Notes under the pieces: generated by a model
Told to the model about the DNA's origin: nothing
Database searches by the model: none
The model's input: only the letters and a program-made list of their open reading frames with translations
Program-made: the position numbers and the translations under genes
In this document: positions 28,469 through 36,366 of the stretch, in pieces
Layout: every line of letters starts with the position of its first letter
Position numbering within the stretch: position 1 is the stretch's first letter
Virus record (IMG/VR): IMGVR_UViG_3300042566_000667
Span: 1-50,973 of that record
Length of the DNA: 50,973 nt
From: a virus
Reading direction: 5' to 3' (one strand)

Positions 28469-29209
28469 CTATTTTTCTTTCCAAAACAATGAATCGTTTT
28501 CGTATATCTCTTTGTCAAGTAAAAAACTGTTATAAATTTTTTCTTTATCTTCTCTGCTAAGTTTTTCAAAAAGAATTTTGGAAGAGTTATTTTTGTAAAG
28601 TTCTTTGTCCATAAGAGAAATGTCTAATACTAATTTTACACCAAGATCATCTGATATTTTATTTATTAAAACAGAATAGTCCATAGACTTTAAATCTGTA
28701 TGCCTTATCATCAAGTTGGTTCTTTTAATTCTTTCATAAAGTAATTCAGTGTTTATTTCTGTTCCAAATTTATTATAATTTTTTCTTGAACAACCAATAA
28801 AACTAATATTTGATGGTGTTAAGGTAAAGTTTTGAGATTGAAAATTTTTTAAATATTGAAGTTCTTCTATTGTATTAAACAAATATTCTTTATCAATGTC
28901 TAAAGTTATTGACTGATCAATTATTATTTGATTATTTTTATTATCCATCAAACCATTTTCATCTACAAACATGTGTGCAGTTAGGCTTACAAAAAACTCT
29001 ACAGGATCTCTAAGAACAGAAATAATGTATGTTTTTTCATCAATATCTTTATGCCAACCACCGTGTCTCATAACGTTTTCTGGCAATTTAATTAAATCTA
29101 TTCCATTTTCTTTTAATATGGCTTCGTTTGGTTCAAGTATGTACTTTGTAAAAAACCTTCCGCCTGTCTTTGGAATGTGCAAAAAGTATATTTTGTTATA
29201 CTTTAACAT
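28469..29209 (-). CDS. Sulfotransferase family protein
   Basis: 246 residues. YFLHIPKTGGRFFTKYIL (8-25) is the canonical HIPKTGG phosphosulfate-binding loop, and YIISVLRDPVEFFVSL (about 61-76) the RxP 3'-phosphate motif with downstream Ser. Family members use PAPS to sulfate sugars or other hydroxyls. Most AT-rich gene of the neighbourhood, which may suggest a separate origin. It follows a 42-residue gene. Confidence 0.8.
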   Translation of the reverse strand: MLKYNKIYFLHIPKTGGRFFTKYILEPNEAILKENGIDLIKLPENVMRHGGWHKDIDEKTYIISVLRDPVEFFVSLTAHMFVDENGLMDNKNNQIIIDQSITLDIDKEYLFNTIEELQYLKNFQSQNFTLTPSNISFIGCSRKNYNKFGTEINTELLYERIKRTNLMIRHTDLKSMDYSVLINKISDDLGVKLVLDISLMDKELYKNNSSKILFEKLSREDKEKIYNSFLLDKEIYENDSLFWKEK

Positions 29210-29211
29210 TG

Positions 29212-29340
29212 CTATTTCTTGGGATGTTGTGGTTCGTACGGTGCAATTTTAGACTTAATACGACCATCTTTATATAGTCTAACGATCCATCCATCTTTAA
29301 TCTGAATTGGATTAAACGCTGATGCTTTTTTCTTTGGCAT
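29212..29340 (-). CDS. 42-residue basic protein
   Basis: Begins MPKKKASAFNPIQIKDGW; RLYKDGRIKSKI suggests a small beta hairpin. TAATG overlap with the upstream gene. Confidence 0.55.
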   Translation of the reverse strand: MPKKKASAFNPIQIKDGWIVRLYKDGRIKSKIAPYEPQHPKK

Positions 29341-30203
29341 TATAGTGAGTGTCTTTCTGTTTGTACCTTTGTGTAGTCCTTGCCAAAATCAGCAAACAAA
29401 GCCTTATCTTTTTCACGATTAACAATTCCTCTTGACCATGAGAAACCTGCGTCTCCACCCCACGCTAACCACATGATGTATCCATTAGATGGGTTTGCTG
29501 AGTTGCCCCAGTCCTTACCCTTCTTATCTACTTCATGGCGTGAGAAGTATGAGAACATTCTTTTAACAGTACTAAGAGACAATGTTTCTCCTCTTGCTAA
29601 CTGTCCTGCACGAGTCCAACCAACTGCAGTTCCTGCACCAGTCGCTTTGCCATCTTCCTTAAACTTAATTGCTCTACGAGCAGCAGATCTTGCTCCTGCT
29701 GGTGGTGAGTAGCCATCCGCCTTTGAAACTGAATCTGTTTCGTATTCAACTGTATCATCATCTTCAAATAAATCATCTGCTTTTGCAGCAGGTACACAAT
29801 TAGGAACTGGCTTACCATTATCTCCTGGCTTCATTCCACGTTGTACATAACCATCCCAACAAGGTGCTTGTTTAGAAATATCTTCTGGGCAACATTCTGC
29901 TTTGCCTATTTGAGCATCAAACATAGCCATCTCAGTTTCTGAGTCCATTGTGCTTGTTTCCATTTCTACTTTTGTAGCGTCCTGATACATCATACCAATA
30001 CTATACGCTGTTGGCTCCCACTTACCATCTTCTTGTTCGTAAATTCTAACAGCCATTGCTGGATTATCTGGTGGCATTGACTGAATTGCATACTCTGTTC
30101 CAGGAACTCCGTATACTCCGCCCTCTGTCATGATATGTTCTATAACACCATGCACAACCCCCTCAGAGGTTGATCCCATAACAAAGTCGCCTTCTTTTAG
30201 CAT
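29340..30203 (-). CDS. Phage structural or maturation-associated protein
   Basis: 287 residues. The N-terminal 85 residues form a beta-rich module (GDFVMGSTSEGVVHGVIE at the start). Residues about 165-275 contain SAARRAIKFKEDGKATGAG, LARGETLSLSTVKRMFSYF, SRHEVDKKGKDW and WLAWGGDAGFSWSRG, a conserved module that I associate with capsid-protease or portal-linked phage proteins, although the role is unknown. The linker has a short Cys pair and acidic patches. TATAAT is six bases before the ATG (leaderless). Confidence 0.6.
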   Translation of the reverse strand: MLKEGDFVMGSTSEGVVHGVIEHIMTEGGVYGVPGTEYAIQSMPPDNPAMAVRIYEQEDGKWEPTAYSIGMMYQDATKVEMETSTMDSETEMAMFDAQIGKAECCPEDISKQAPCWDGYVQRGMKPGDNGKPVPNCVPAAKADDLFEDDDTVEYETDSVSKADGYSPPAGARSAARRAIKFKEDGKATGAGTAVGWTRAGQLARGETLSLSTVKRMFSYFSRHEVDKKGKDWGNSANPSNGYIMWLAWGGDAGFSWSRGIVNREKDKALFADFGKDYTKVQTERHSL

Positions 30204-30210
30204 ACAACAA

Positions 30211-30483
30211 TTATAGCATGCCGTTTAGTCTATTATGAGTTCTTATTCTGTGGCAGTTGGCACAAACCACCTCACACTTTTCAATCTCTTTTTTGATAGC
30301 CTTCCATGAAAAACCATCATGGATCATCCTTGAAACATTATATTTTTTATCTCTTATGTGATCAAAGTCTAGAATTATATGGTTATTGATTCCGCAGTCT
30401 GCACAGCCAGAATCCTCTTTTATCTTAGCAAGCATTTTCTTATACTGCTGCTTATTATAATGGTCTAACTCTTTGTCAGTCAT
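30211..30483 (-). CDS. HNH endonuclease
   Basis: 90 residues. CADCGINNHIILDFDHIRDKK (split, about 29-49) and CEVVCANCHRIRTHNR near the end give the two zinc CxxC pairs and the HNH core (DH...N...H). Free-standing HNH enzymes are common in phages as homing or packaging nucleases. TATAAT lies seven bases before the chosen ATG at 30483; a longer frame would start upstream of this promoter. Confidence 0.8.
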   Translation of the reverse strand: MTDKELDHYNKQQYKKMLAKIKEDSGCADCGINNHIILDFDHIRDKKYNVSRMIHDGFSWKAIKKEIEKCEVVCANCHRIRTHNRLNGML

Positions 30484-30510
30484 TGCTTCTATTATACCCT
30501 GCAATATTAA

Positions 30511-30596
30511 AGCCCCACACAGGCAATTCACCTGACTTGCGCCACGGTCTCTATCCAATGGGTAACTAATCCATCACTAAGGTCCTGTGTGGGGAC
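30511..30596 (-). ncRNA. Candidate structured RNA upstream of the HNH gene
   Basis: CCCCACACAGG (30513-30523) and CCTGTGTGGGG (30584-30594) form a perfect 11-bp helix enclosing about 60 bases, within which ATGG/CCAT and CCA/TGG stems are possible. The helix is followed on the minus strand by a short T-containing tract. No gene fits the region. It could be a small RNA, a large terminator or a leader; orientation is uncertain. Confidence 0.4.
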
Positions 30597-30619
30597 AATT
30601 ATATTGTAGCATAGGAAAT

Positions 30620-30645
30620 GAGCAGTTTATAGACGACTGCTCAGG
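30620..30645 (-). repeat. Hairpin element CCTGAGCA...ACTGCTC, minus-strand copy
   Basis: On the minus strand CCTGAGCA-GTCGTCTATAA-ACTGCTC, two bases longer in the loop than the plus-strand copies. It lies between the Hsp20 gene and the candidate RNA. Nothing else is recognised in 30597-30745. Confidence 0.55.
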
Positions 30646-30745
30646 TCTATTAGCCACGAAGATTCGACTCCTGCTAACTCTCCACTCATAGGAGCATCCG
30701 TTGTAAAACCTTTTAAAGTCTTATATCGGAATGTTATCTATTATA

Positions 30746-31150
30746 CTACTGAATTTCAATAGTTTTTGGTTTCTTTTCTTCTGGTATATGCTTTTCTAGA
30801 GTCACCTCTAATATACCGTTTGAAAATAGTGCTGATTCAACTTCCATATAGTCTGGCAAGTTAAATACTGTTGAGAACTTTCTTGCTGCAATCCCCTTGT
30901 GCAGATAGGTTACAGACTCGTCCTCTTCAACCTCTGATCTTTGGCCACTGACCTTTAGTTGATTATTTTCTACTGTAATCGATACTTCTTCTTTATCAAA
31001 GCCTGCTAGAGCAAACTCTAAGATAAACAACTCTTGCCCTACCTTAATTAAATTATAAGGTGGATAATTGTTTTGTGTTGTCCTAACTGTTTGATTGAAT
31101 CGATTAAAGAATGGGTCATCTAAAAGACCCAGCATTGTTTCTACTACCAT
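30746..31150 (-). CDS. Small heat-shock protein (Hsp20 / alpha-crystallin family)
   Basis: 134 residues, the usual size. YNLIKVGQELFILEFALAGF (about 32-51), then VSITVENNQLKVSGQR and the closing GILEVTLEKHIPEEKKPKTIEI form the alpha-crystallin domain and the I-x-I/V tail. The family binds unfolding proteins without ATP. Phage copies are known in cyanophages and others and may help virion assembly. AAAGGGG lies upstream of the ATG. Confidence 0.9.
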   Translation of the reverse strand: MVVETMLGLLDDPFFNRFNQTVRTTQNNYPPYNLIKVGQELFILEFALAGFDKEEVSITVENNQLKVSGQRSEVEEDESVTYLHKGIAARKFSTVFNLPDYMEVESALFSNGILEVTLEKHIPEEKKPKTIEIQ

Positions 31151-31216
31151 ATTATTCCCCTTTCAAGCGAATAAGTTAATTCCCCCCATATTGGGCAGGT
31201 AACAATATTATAACAT

Positions 31217-31248
31217 AGAAAAGCAGGCCTGTCAAATAACAAGCCTGC
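31217..31248 (-). terminator. Rho-independent terminator after the 31264-31563 gene
   Basis: GCAGGC (31228-31223) and GCCTGC (31248-31243) pair; on the minus strand the stem is followed by TTTTC. Confidence 0.65.
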
Positions 31249-31263
31249 CAGTCTATAGTAAGA

Positions 31264-31563
31264 TTACTTTACTTGATTAGTTGTCTTGCCTCCGCCAGAT
31301 GACTTCTTTGCAGGAGCCTTCTTTGCGGTCTTCTTAACAACCTTTGCAGACTTAACTGCCTTATCAACCTCTTCAACTGAAGGCATTCTTCCGAATGCTG
31401 TGTCTGAAGGGTTTGCTGCTCTCAATACAACAGGTACAAGTGCACCAAGTAGTGAGTATGCTAGTGTCTGTGGATCTGTTACTCCAGATGCATACAACGC
31501 TGTTGCTGCACCAAGAACTGATCTTCCGTATGACGCTAGTACTGCTTTGATTTGTTCGTTCAT
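31264..31563 (-). CDS. Small membrane protein with Lys-rich tail, possible holin
   Basis: 99 residues. Residues about 12-50 contain two moderately hydrophobic segments (SVLGAATALYASGV, LAYSLLGALVPVVL); the C-terminus is KKTAKKAPAKKSSGGGKT. The same tail type ends the endolysin at 40037 (TAKKSSGGGGKG), suggesting the two proteins act at the same place. AGGAGGAA precedes the ATG. Confidence 0.55.
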   Translation of the reverse strand: MNEQIKAVLASYGRSVLGAATALYASGVTDPQTLAYSLLGALVPVVLRAANPSDTAFGRMPSVEEVDKAVKSAKVVKKTAKKAPAKKSSGGGKTTNQVK

Positions 31564-31588
31564 TTTTTCCTCCTATAGGATATTTTAT

Positions 31589-32467
31589 TTATTTACCAGC
31601 CTGTTGGCCAGCAAAACTTTTTCTTGATTCTACATACTGTTTTATAAATAAAACAATCTTTGTAGACTCTGATCGTGGAACTGCATTTATTAACAAGTGA
31701 TTAATATTATCTTCTTCAAGCATTTGAATAAATTCATGAAAACTGTCATGTGTAAAGTATTCTACATCTTCTACAACTTTTGTAACGTCTCCTTTTTTCC
31801 ATACTGGCTTCATGGCATGATGTGCTAAGGCTTCAAGTTCTTCTTTAGTTTCTCTAATAATTGGAGTCATTGCCAACATTATTTCAATTTCGCCTCTTTC
31901 AAACTCAATCTTTAATGAAGGATCTTTAATCCAGTCAGACCAAAATCCACGCTTATATATGCTGTATGGAAGGATAATTTTATTTTTATATTTTTTAACT
32001 GCATCAAAAACATAGTTGTTTGTCGTTGATATATAAACATCGAGTTGCTCTTCTGCTTTTTTGTTTTTTGATATCTCATCTAAACTTTCAATAAATTTAA
32101 TAGTATAGTTTGATCTTTCAACTGAAGAAGATGAGTCGTTAACATCACCAACAATTCCACCAACATTGCTTTCATGGTCTTTGATGTATCCTGCAATTAT
32201 ATTTATTTGTAATCTATCTTTTTGAATCTCACTTATTGATTGATTGATAGCATATAAGTATTGTGGAGATATTGTATAAGGTCTAATTGCAATAAGGTAT
32301 TTAATTTTTTCGTTTAACTTAATATCTCTGGCAACTCTAACGAACATATCTCCTTGTGTGGCATCATAGGTAAACATAACTCCATCAAAGTGATGACTAT
32401 TTAGGGTAGATGTGTCTTCAAGTGTATCGTTTTCATTAAATGTCCCGCCAAAGTAATAAAATTTCAT
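31589..32467 (-). CDS. Luciferase-like monooxygenase family protein, paralogue 2
   Basis: 292 residues. YLIAIRPYTISPQYL (about 57-71), then KDRLQINIIAGYIKDHES (about 83-100) match the alkanesulfonate monooxygenase (SsuD-like) branch of the bacterial luciferase family, which reads ...AVRPG.iSP... and ...GR...NiVtG. Family members are flavin-dependent TIM barrels that oxidise sulfonates or aldehydes. Shorter than SsuD (about 380). Start overlaps the preceding gene (TAATG). About half of residues agree with its neighbour. Confidence 0.7.
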   Translation of the reverse strand: MKFYYFGGTFNENDTLEDTSTLNSHHFDGVMFTYDATQGDMFVRVARDIKLNEKIKYLIAIRPYTISPQYLYAINQSISEIQKDRLQINIIAGYIKDHESNVGGIVGDVNDSSSSVERSNYTIKFIESLDEISKNKKAEEQLDVYISTTNNYVFDAVKKYKNKIILPYSIYKRGFWSDWIKDPSLKIEFERGEIEIMLAMTPIIRETKEELEALAHHAMKPVWKKGDVTKVVEDVEYFTHDSFHEFIQMLEEDNINHLLINAVPRSESTKIVLFIKQYVESRKSFAGQQAGK

Positions 32468-33321
32468 TATTTGTTTATTTCCCTATACTCTTCTGACTCT
32501 ACATATTTTTTTATAAAAGGGATTATTATCGCATTTTCTGCTTGTGGTACAGCATTAATTAGTAAATATTTTATTCCATTTTCTTGTAAATTTTTGATTA
32601 GTTCATGAAAGGTTTTATTAGTAAAGTATTCAGCGTCATTGACAACTCTTGATACTTCTCCGCTTTGCCATGTTGGTCTTAGTGCATAATTTTTTAAAGA
32701 CTCAAGTTCTTCTTCTGTTTCTCTGATAATCGGAGTGATTGCTATCATGATCTCTTTGCTATTAACATTTAGAGGTCGATTAAATTTTTTAAACCATATA
32801 TTGTTTTTATAAAGACTGTATGGTAAAATTATTTTATTGTTATGCTTATTAACTGCATCAAGAACTCTTGGATTTGTCGTAGTAACAAAAAAATCTAAAG
32901 GTGCTTTAATATTTTTGTTTTTATTCATTTCATTTAAAGAGTGTAGAAACTCAACGAGATACTTTCTTTTTTCAACCTTATCAGACTGATCATTAACAGA
33001 ACCAACGATGCCTTTAACCCCATCTTCATGGTCTTTTGTATATCCTGAAATAATATTTAGTTGCACTCTGTCTTTTTGTACTTTGTTTAGTGAGTCATTA
33101 ATCATGGCAAGGTATTGAGGCGATATTGTATATGGCCTTATAGCAATTAGGTATTTGATTTTTTCGTTTACCTTTAAGTCCATTGCTGTCTGAATAAATA
33201 TATCGCCCTGTGGTATGTCATGCGTAAACATTACTCCATCAAAATGATGCCTATTTAAGTTAGATGGAGACTTAACAGATTCTTCTTCTCCAAGAACTCC
33301 ACCAAAATAATAAAACTTCAT
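32467..33321 (-). CDS. Luciferase-like monooxygenase family protein, paralogue 1
   Basis: 284 residues, closely similar to the next gene: MKFYYFGG start, HHFDGVMFTHD, YLIAIRPYTISPQYL, KDRVQLNIISGYTKDHED and ITPIIRETEEELESL are shared. The order fits a flavin-dependent luciferase-like TIM barrel with the N-terminal strand and the NiVtG loop. No partner flavin reductase is seen in the window. Its ATG overlaps the upstream stop (ATGA). Confidence 0.7.
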   Translation of the reverse strand: MKFYYFGGVLGEEESVKSPSNLNRHHFDGVMFTHDIPQGDIFIQTAMDLKVNEKIKYLIAIRPYTISPQYLAMINDSLNKVQKDRVQLNIISGYTKDHEDGVKGIVGSVNDQSDKVEKRKYLVEFLHSLNEMNKNKNIKAPLDFFVTTTNPRVLDAVNKHNNKIILPYSLYKNNIWFKKFNRPLNVNSKEIMIAITPIIRETEEELESLKNYALRPTWQSGEVSRVVNDAEYFTNKTFHELIKNLQENGIKYLLINAVPQAENAIIIPFIKKYVESEEYREINK

Positions 33322-33464
33322 TTTGTCGCCTGACTATAATGTAGATCGCACAGGTCTACAATCCTGCTTTCAGAACTTGCCCATATCTGTGTTCCTTCAT
33401 CTTGGCACAACTCTTCTTCGCACATGAACATGCTAAGATTTTTAGTTGATTTAAGGACTATCAT
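33318..33464 (-). CDS. 48-residue Cys-containing peptide
   Basis: Begins MIVLKSTKNLSMFMCEEELC and ends VDLCDLHYSQATK; the cysteines and His could bind zinc. Overlaps the upstream stop by TAATG and the next start by ATGA. Confidence 0.55.
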   Translation of the reverse strand: MIVLKSTKNLSMFMCEEELCQDEGTQIWASSESRIVDLCDLHYSQATK

Positions 33465-33889
33465 TACTCTATTTTATCATAGTCTTCTGGTAGTAGTTTC
33501 TTTAATTCTTTATATGCCCCAGAAATTTTTTTCATAGAGTGATAGTGTGGATAAGCAGATCCAACTTCTCCGTACTCGTCAAAGTATGCAATTTCTGGCT
33601 GAATATCAGTAATAAACTTATTTAGACCTTCTTGAACCTCATCTATGTATTGATATGCCCAGTCACGAGAGTCTGAAACAAATTTTAAAAAAGCATCTGA
33701 ATCTGTTTCTTTTTTTACTATTATTCGTGCAGATGTTTCAAAAAGTTTTTCTGCCAAGATAGTGTTGTCTATGTGCGCCTGAATTAGTTTTTGAGATGCA
33801 GAAGAAAGTTTAAGACTAAACCTAATATTATTAATTATTAAAACAAAAAACAAAAATATAAAAATACCAAATGCAACAAATTCGATCAC
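33464..33889 (-). CDS. Membrane-anchored protein
   Basis: 141 residues. Residues 3-20 are one hydrophobic anchor (EFVAFGIFIFLFFVLII), followed by helices and a conserved-looking segment YFDEYGEVGSAYPHYHSMK. A cytoplasmic or tail-tube-associated role cannot be decided. Overlaps the upstream gene by ATGA. Confidence 0.6.
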   Translation of the reverse strand: MIEFVAFGIFIFLFFVLIINNIRFSLKLSSASQKLIQAHIDNTILAEKLFETSARIIVKKETDSDAFLKFVSDSRDWAYQYIDEVQEGLNKFITDIQPEIAYFDEYGEVGSAYPHYHSMKKISGAYKELKKLLPEDYDKIE

Positions 33890-34122
33890 TGTTCTTTCCC
33901 TCCCTCTCTTACCAACAATACAATAGCGCCATTATCTTCTAATGCTTTTTTTACACGTATCATGTACTCCACAGCATGCTTTCTATCTTCACCAGATAAA
34001 CTCATAAACTGTTTTTCGCTTGCTTTTATTGTTAAAAAGTTGTTGTGATCAATCACTTGAAGATGAAAACCTTTTGGCCCTCTAAGTGAATGAAACGCTT
34101 TCTTCATTGAATCTGTATACAT
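33886..34122 (-). CDS. 78-residue hypothetical protein
   Basis: Begins MYTDSMKKAFHSLRGPKG; LQVIDHNNFLTIKASEKQF suggests a small alpha-beta fold. No family recognised. Lies one base after the WhiB-like gene. Confidence 0.6.
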   Translation of the reverse strand: MYTDSMKKAFHSLRGPKGFHLQVIDHNNFLTIKASEKQFMSLSGEDRKHAVEYMIRVKKALEDNGAIVLLVREGGKEQ

Positions 34123-34123
34123 T

Positions 34124-34408
34124 TTATTGCTCCGTTGTTAGTCTTTGCCATGTGTTTGCCCAGTCTGATTTAGACTTATGTTTAGAAAATTCTTTAGATA
34201 GTTGACCTGCTTCAAGATAAACGCCACCCCAAACTCCCCATTCCTTTTGAGAAACACCAACAGCAAAACACATCTTTGATACTGGACACATAGAACATAG
34301 TTTATCTATTGCTGGCCTTAATAACTCATCATCTTCATACTTTTCAAAGAATAAATTTGTATCATAATCCAAACACAAAGCATCATCTTTCCATTCATGC
34401 TTTGGCAT
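34124..34408 (-). CDS. WhiB-like iron-sulfur transcription regulator
   Basis: 94 residues. The four family cysteines are present at 12, 38, 41 and 47 (ALC...LCSMCPVSKMC), followed by GVWGG (58-62), the sigma-factor-contacting turn. WhiB proteins are confined to actinobacteria and their phages; they hold a [4Fe-4S] cluster and bind region 4 of the main sigma factor, changing promoter choice. It is a good candidate for controlling one of the promoter classes here. No AT-hook tail is visible, although the C-terminus is Lys-rich. Confidence 0.9.
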   Translation of the reverse strand: MPKHEWKDDALCLDYDTNLFFEKYEDDELLRPAIDKLCSMCPVSKMCFAVGVSQKEWGVWGGVYLEAGQLSKEFSKHKSKSDWANTWQRLTTEQ

Positions 34409-34409
34409 A

Positions 34410-34619
34410 TTAACCTACAAACTTGTCTGGTATGTCCCATCCACTCTTAGAAGGTACAAAACGACGCTGTAGGTGCCACTTTCCATCTACAAATGCACCC
34501 TGTGGTGCTGTTCTACCCTTCTCAGAAGGATAAGTATTTACCACTGTCCATCCATCCCATACTAAAGACTTGTTTGAATTAACAATCTTTTCCATCTGTT
34601 CTAATGATTTAATTTGCAT
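34410..34619 (-). CDS. 69-residue basic protein
   Basis: Begins MQIKSLEQMEKIVNSNKS; VWDGWTVVNTYPSEKGR and WHLQRRFVPSKSGWDIP are Trp-rich, recalling small actinophage proteins of unknown function. The start at 34619 has AAAGGAAT upstream, so the longer frame is not needed. Confidence 0.6.
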   Translation of the reverse strand: MQIKSLEQMEKIVNSNKSLVWDGWTVVNTYPSEKGRTAPQGAFVDGKWHLQRRFVPSKSGWDIPDKFVG

Positions 34620-34632
34620 CTTTATTCCTTTG

Positions 34633-34983
34633 TTAGTATCTGAAAATGCCGTATTCGACATTATTGTTTTTTGCTTCATCGACAAGTTTTGAGACCTGCT
34701 CTTTTTCTTTACTTAAAAAAGCAAAGTAGTTTACATCTGAAATGTTTTCTGCTATCCATGAAGGAGGAACAGGCTTATATTTAATACTTTTTCCACGAGC
34801 CTTTAAGCCACGCTCAGACAAGTTTGTAAACTCCATAGCCATAAGATTAATATTTGCAGGTCCTGCAGAATATATATAAAGGTATGGATCATCTTCCTTT
34901 AAAGAAGACATAGTAACTGCCATTGCTCTAAGGAAGACATGGTAGTCATCAAAACTACTGGTTCCTTGAATCCCCACTATCAT
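34633..34983 (-). CDS. SLOG/YspA-like Rossmann protein
   Basis: About 116 residues. MIVGIQGTSSFDDYHVFLRA at the start, YLYIYSAGPANINLMAMEF in the middle, and KYKPVPPSWI resemble the DUF2493/YspA branch of the SLOG superfamily (GSR...D, S-G-G/A-x-G, pad W). Such proteins may bind nucleotides. The ATG at 34983 follows GGGAAG; an ATG at 34995 is an alternative. Confidence 0.55.
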   Translation of the reverse strand: MIVGIQGTSSFDDYHVFLRAMAVTMSSLKEDDPYLYIYSAGPANINLMAMEFTNLSERGLKARGKSIKYKPVPPSWIAENISDVNYFAFLSKEKEQVSKLVDEAKNNNVEYGIFRY

Positions 34984-35377
34984 TTTTCTTCCCATCTCTA
35001 AGTTGATCCATTATAAACAGCATCTTATCTAATTGTACCTTATCCATACCTATCGTGTCAACTACAGTTGCCGTCTGTCTATCAATAAAGTTTCCGTCCA
35101 TGTCAGCGGAATAAAAACTACCATCTTTAACAAAGTATGCTTTATTGTCAAATATTACAACTTTTATATTTACTCTTTCATCATGTTTGCTGGACTGAGT
35201 AATCGTTTTTTTCTTATAACTTTTGATATCTGGAATTAGTGGCATGATTAATGTATGAATATGGCTTTGGCTGTATCTAAAATTATTTACTTTAACATTT
35301 AGTTTGCGTGGCAATATTAGCCTTGTCGTAATAAACATGGCAATCATTGTTATCGCAGACCCCAAAAAGTATTCCAT
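34955..35377 (-). CDS. Membrane-anchored hypothetical protein
   Basis: 140 residues. Residues 5-23 are hydrophobic (LGSAITMIAMFITTRLIL), followed by a beta domain (NIKVVIFDNKAYFVKDG). GGAGAAAT lies before the chosen ATG at 35377. Overlaps the next gene by 29 bases. Confidence 0.6.
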   Translation of the reverse strand: MEYFLGSAITMIAMFITTRLILPRKLNVKVNNFRYSQSHIHTLIMPLIPDIKSYKKKTITQSSKHDERVNIKVVIFDNKAYFVKDGSFYSADMDGNFIDRQTATVVDTIGMDKVQLDKMLFIMDQLRDGKKNDSGDSRNQ

Positions 35378-35397
35378 ATTTCTCCAAAACAATTATA

Positions 35398-35736
35398 CTA
35401 CTTATCTGAAAAAATAACCCTTATTATCTCACTCAGCGTAGCCTGAGACTCTTTGCTTAGTTTAGATACTTCCGCATCGTCTAAGGCCTTTGGTGTTAGA
35501 GTTACTATAGGATTTTTTTCAGTCACATCCATGTCCAAAAACCCATGACTCCATAAAGACATGGTTTCACGAGAAAAATATAGAGAAACCTCTTTGTGTA
35601 GTTCTGGGCTTATCTCTATTAACTTTTCTGTAAAATTGTATATAGGCTCACCAGTATCCATGTCTATTCCAGAAACCTCAAGAGCACCAGCCAGTATTAA
35701 TTGATCTATTGCATCATCTTCATCTTTAAAATTCAT
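35398..35736 (-). CDS. Tandem paralogue A, acidic helical protein
   Basis: 112 residues. LILAGALEVSGIDMDTGEPI (about 12-31) and FTEKLIEISPELHKEV are also present, slightly changed, in the gene just upstream, so this pair arose by duplication. The start at 35736 overlaps the upstream stop (ATGA) with GGAGA before it. Function unknown; adaptor-like helices. Confidence 0.65.
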   Translation of the reverse strand: MNFKDEDDAIDQLILAGALEVSGIDMDTGEPIYNFTEKLIEISPELHKEVSLYFSRETMSLWSHGFLDMDVTEKNPIVTLTPKALDDAEVSKLSKESQATLSEIIRVIFSDK

Positions 35737-35957
35737 TGACGAATTCTCCATGTCATTCTTGTAGGACCTTGCTCAATTAGTTGAAACATATGGTGCTCAT
35801 ACTGATCTTTTAGTTCTTCGTATATATCTGGACTGACTTCTTTCATCTTGTCAGTAATTGTATACATCATCTCACCAGTTATATCGTCAATACCCTGAAA
35901 CTCAACGGCACCTTGAAGCATTAAATGCTCCAGCATGGCTTCTTCTTTAAGCCCCAT
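35733..35957 (-). CDS. Tandem paralogue B, acidic helical protein
   Basis: 74 residues. LMLQGAVEFQGIDDITGEMM and ITDKMKEVSPDIYEEL align with the neighbour at 35398-35736. Lacks the neighbour's C-terminal 40 residues. Confidence 0.65.
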   Translation of the reverse strand: MGLKEEAMLEHLMLQGAVEFQGIDDITGEMMYTITDKMKEVSPDIYEELKDQYEHHMFQLIEQGPTRMTWRIRQ

Positions 35958-35958
35958 A

Positions 35959-36366
35959 TTACTTACCTGACTTTGTTCTTGCCTTCTTCAAAGCGTCAAA
36001 ATCTTTGACCTTTGTCTCTCCCATATAGCCCCAGGCATGGCCATCATTGATCATCTTGTCATTAATTGAGACGGTATCTCCATCAAGGTAGACCCAACCA
36101 AGGATGCGACCATACTTTTCTGATGAGTCCATCTTCTCTGTCTTAATAACTACAGACTTAGCACTGTCAATGGCAGCCTTCAAATAAGCCTTTGCTTCCA
36201 ACCCTAAAGCCTTTTCAGCCTTGTCTGCTGTACGAGACTCAGGTGTATCAATTCCAGCCAGTCTGACTCTTGAACTAAAAGAAATGTCAAACCCTAAATC
36301 AATATCTACATCAATGGTATCTCCATCAACGACCTTTGTTACTTTCTTTACATAATATTCAAACAT
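35959..36366 (-). CDS. Staphylococcal-nuclease-like (SNase/TNase) protein
   Basis: 135 residues. VVDGDTIDVDIDLGF (about 11-25), RVRLAGIDTPES (about 31-42), YGRILGWVYLDG (about 83-94) and INDGHAWGY form the OB-fold nuclease core with the catalytic Arg-Glu-Arg and Asp positions largely preserved. These enzymes cut DNA or RNA with calcium. No signal peptide, so it acts inside the cell. The ATG at 36366 has GGGGGAG upstream and overlaps the preceding stop (TAATG). Confidence 0.85.
   Translation of the reverse strand: MFEYYVKKVTKVVDGDTIDVDIDLGFDISFSSRVRLAGIDTPESRTADKAEKALGLEAKAYLKAAIDSAKSVVIKTEKMDSSEKYGRILGWVYLDGDTVSINDKMINDGHAWGYMGETKVKDFDALKKARTKSGK

Noticed and set aside
30211-30600. HEARO/IsrB-type RNA with HNH partner
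   Set aside because: The HNH protein is only 90 residues and lacks RuvC parts, so the resemblance is superficial.
30655-30725. Possible tRNA suggested by GATTCGACTCC
   Set aside because: No matching acceptor and anticodon stems could be drawn on either strand.
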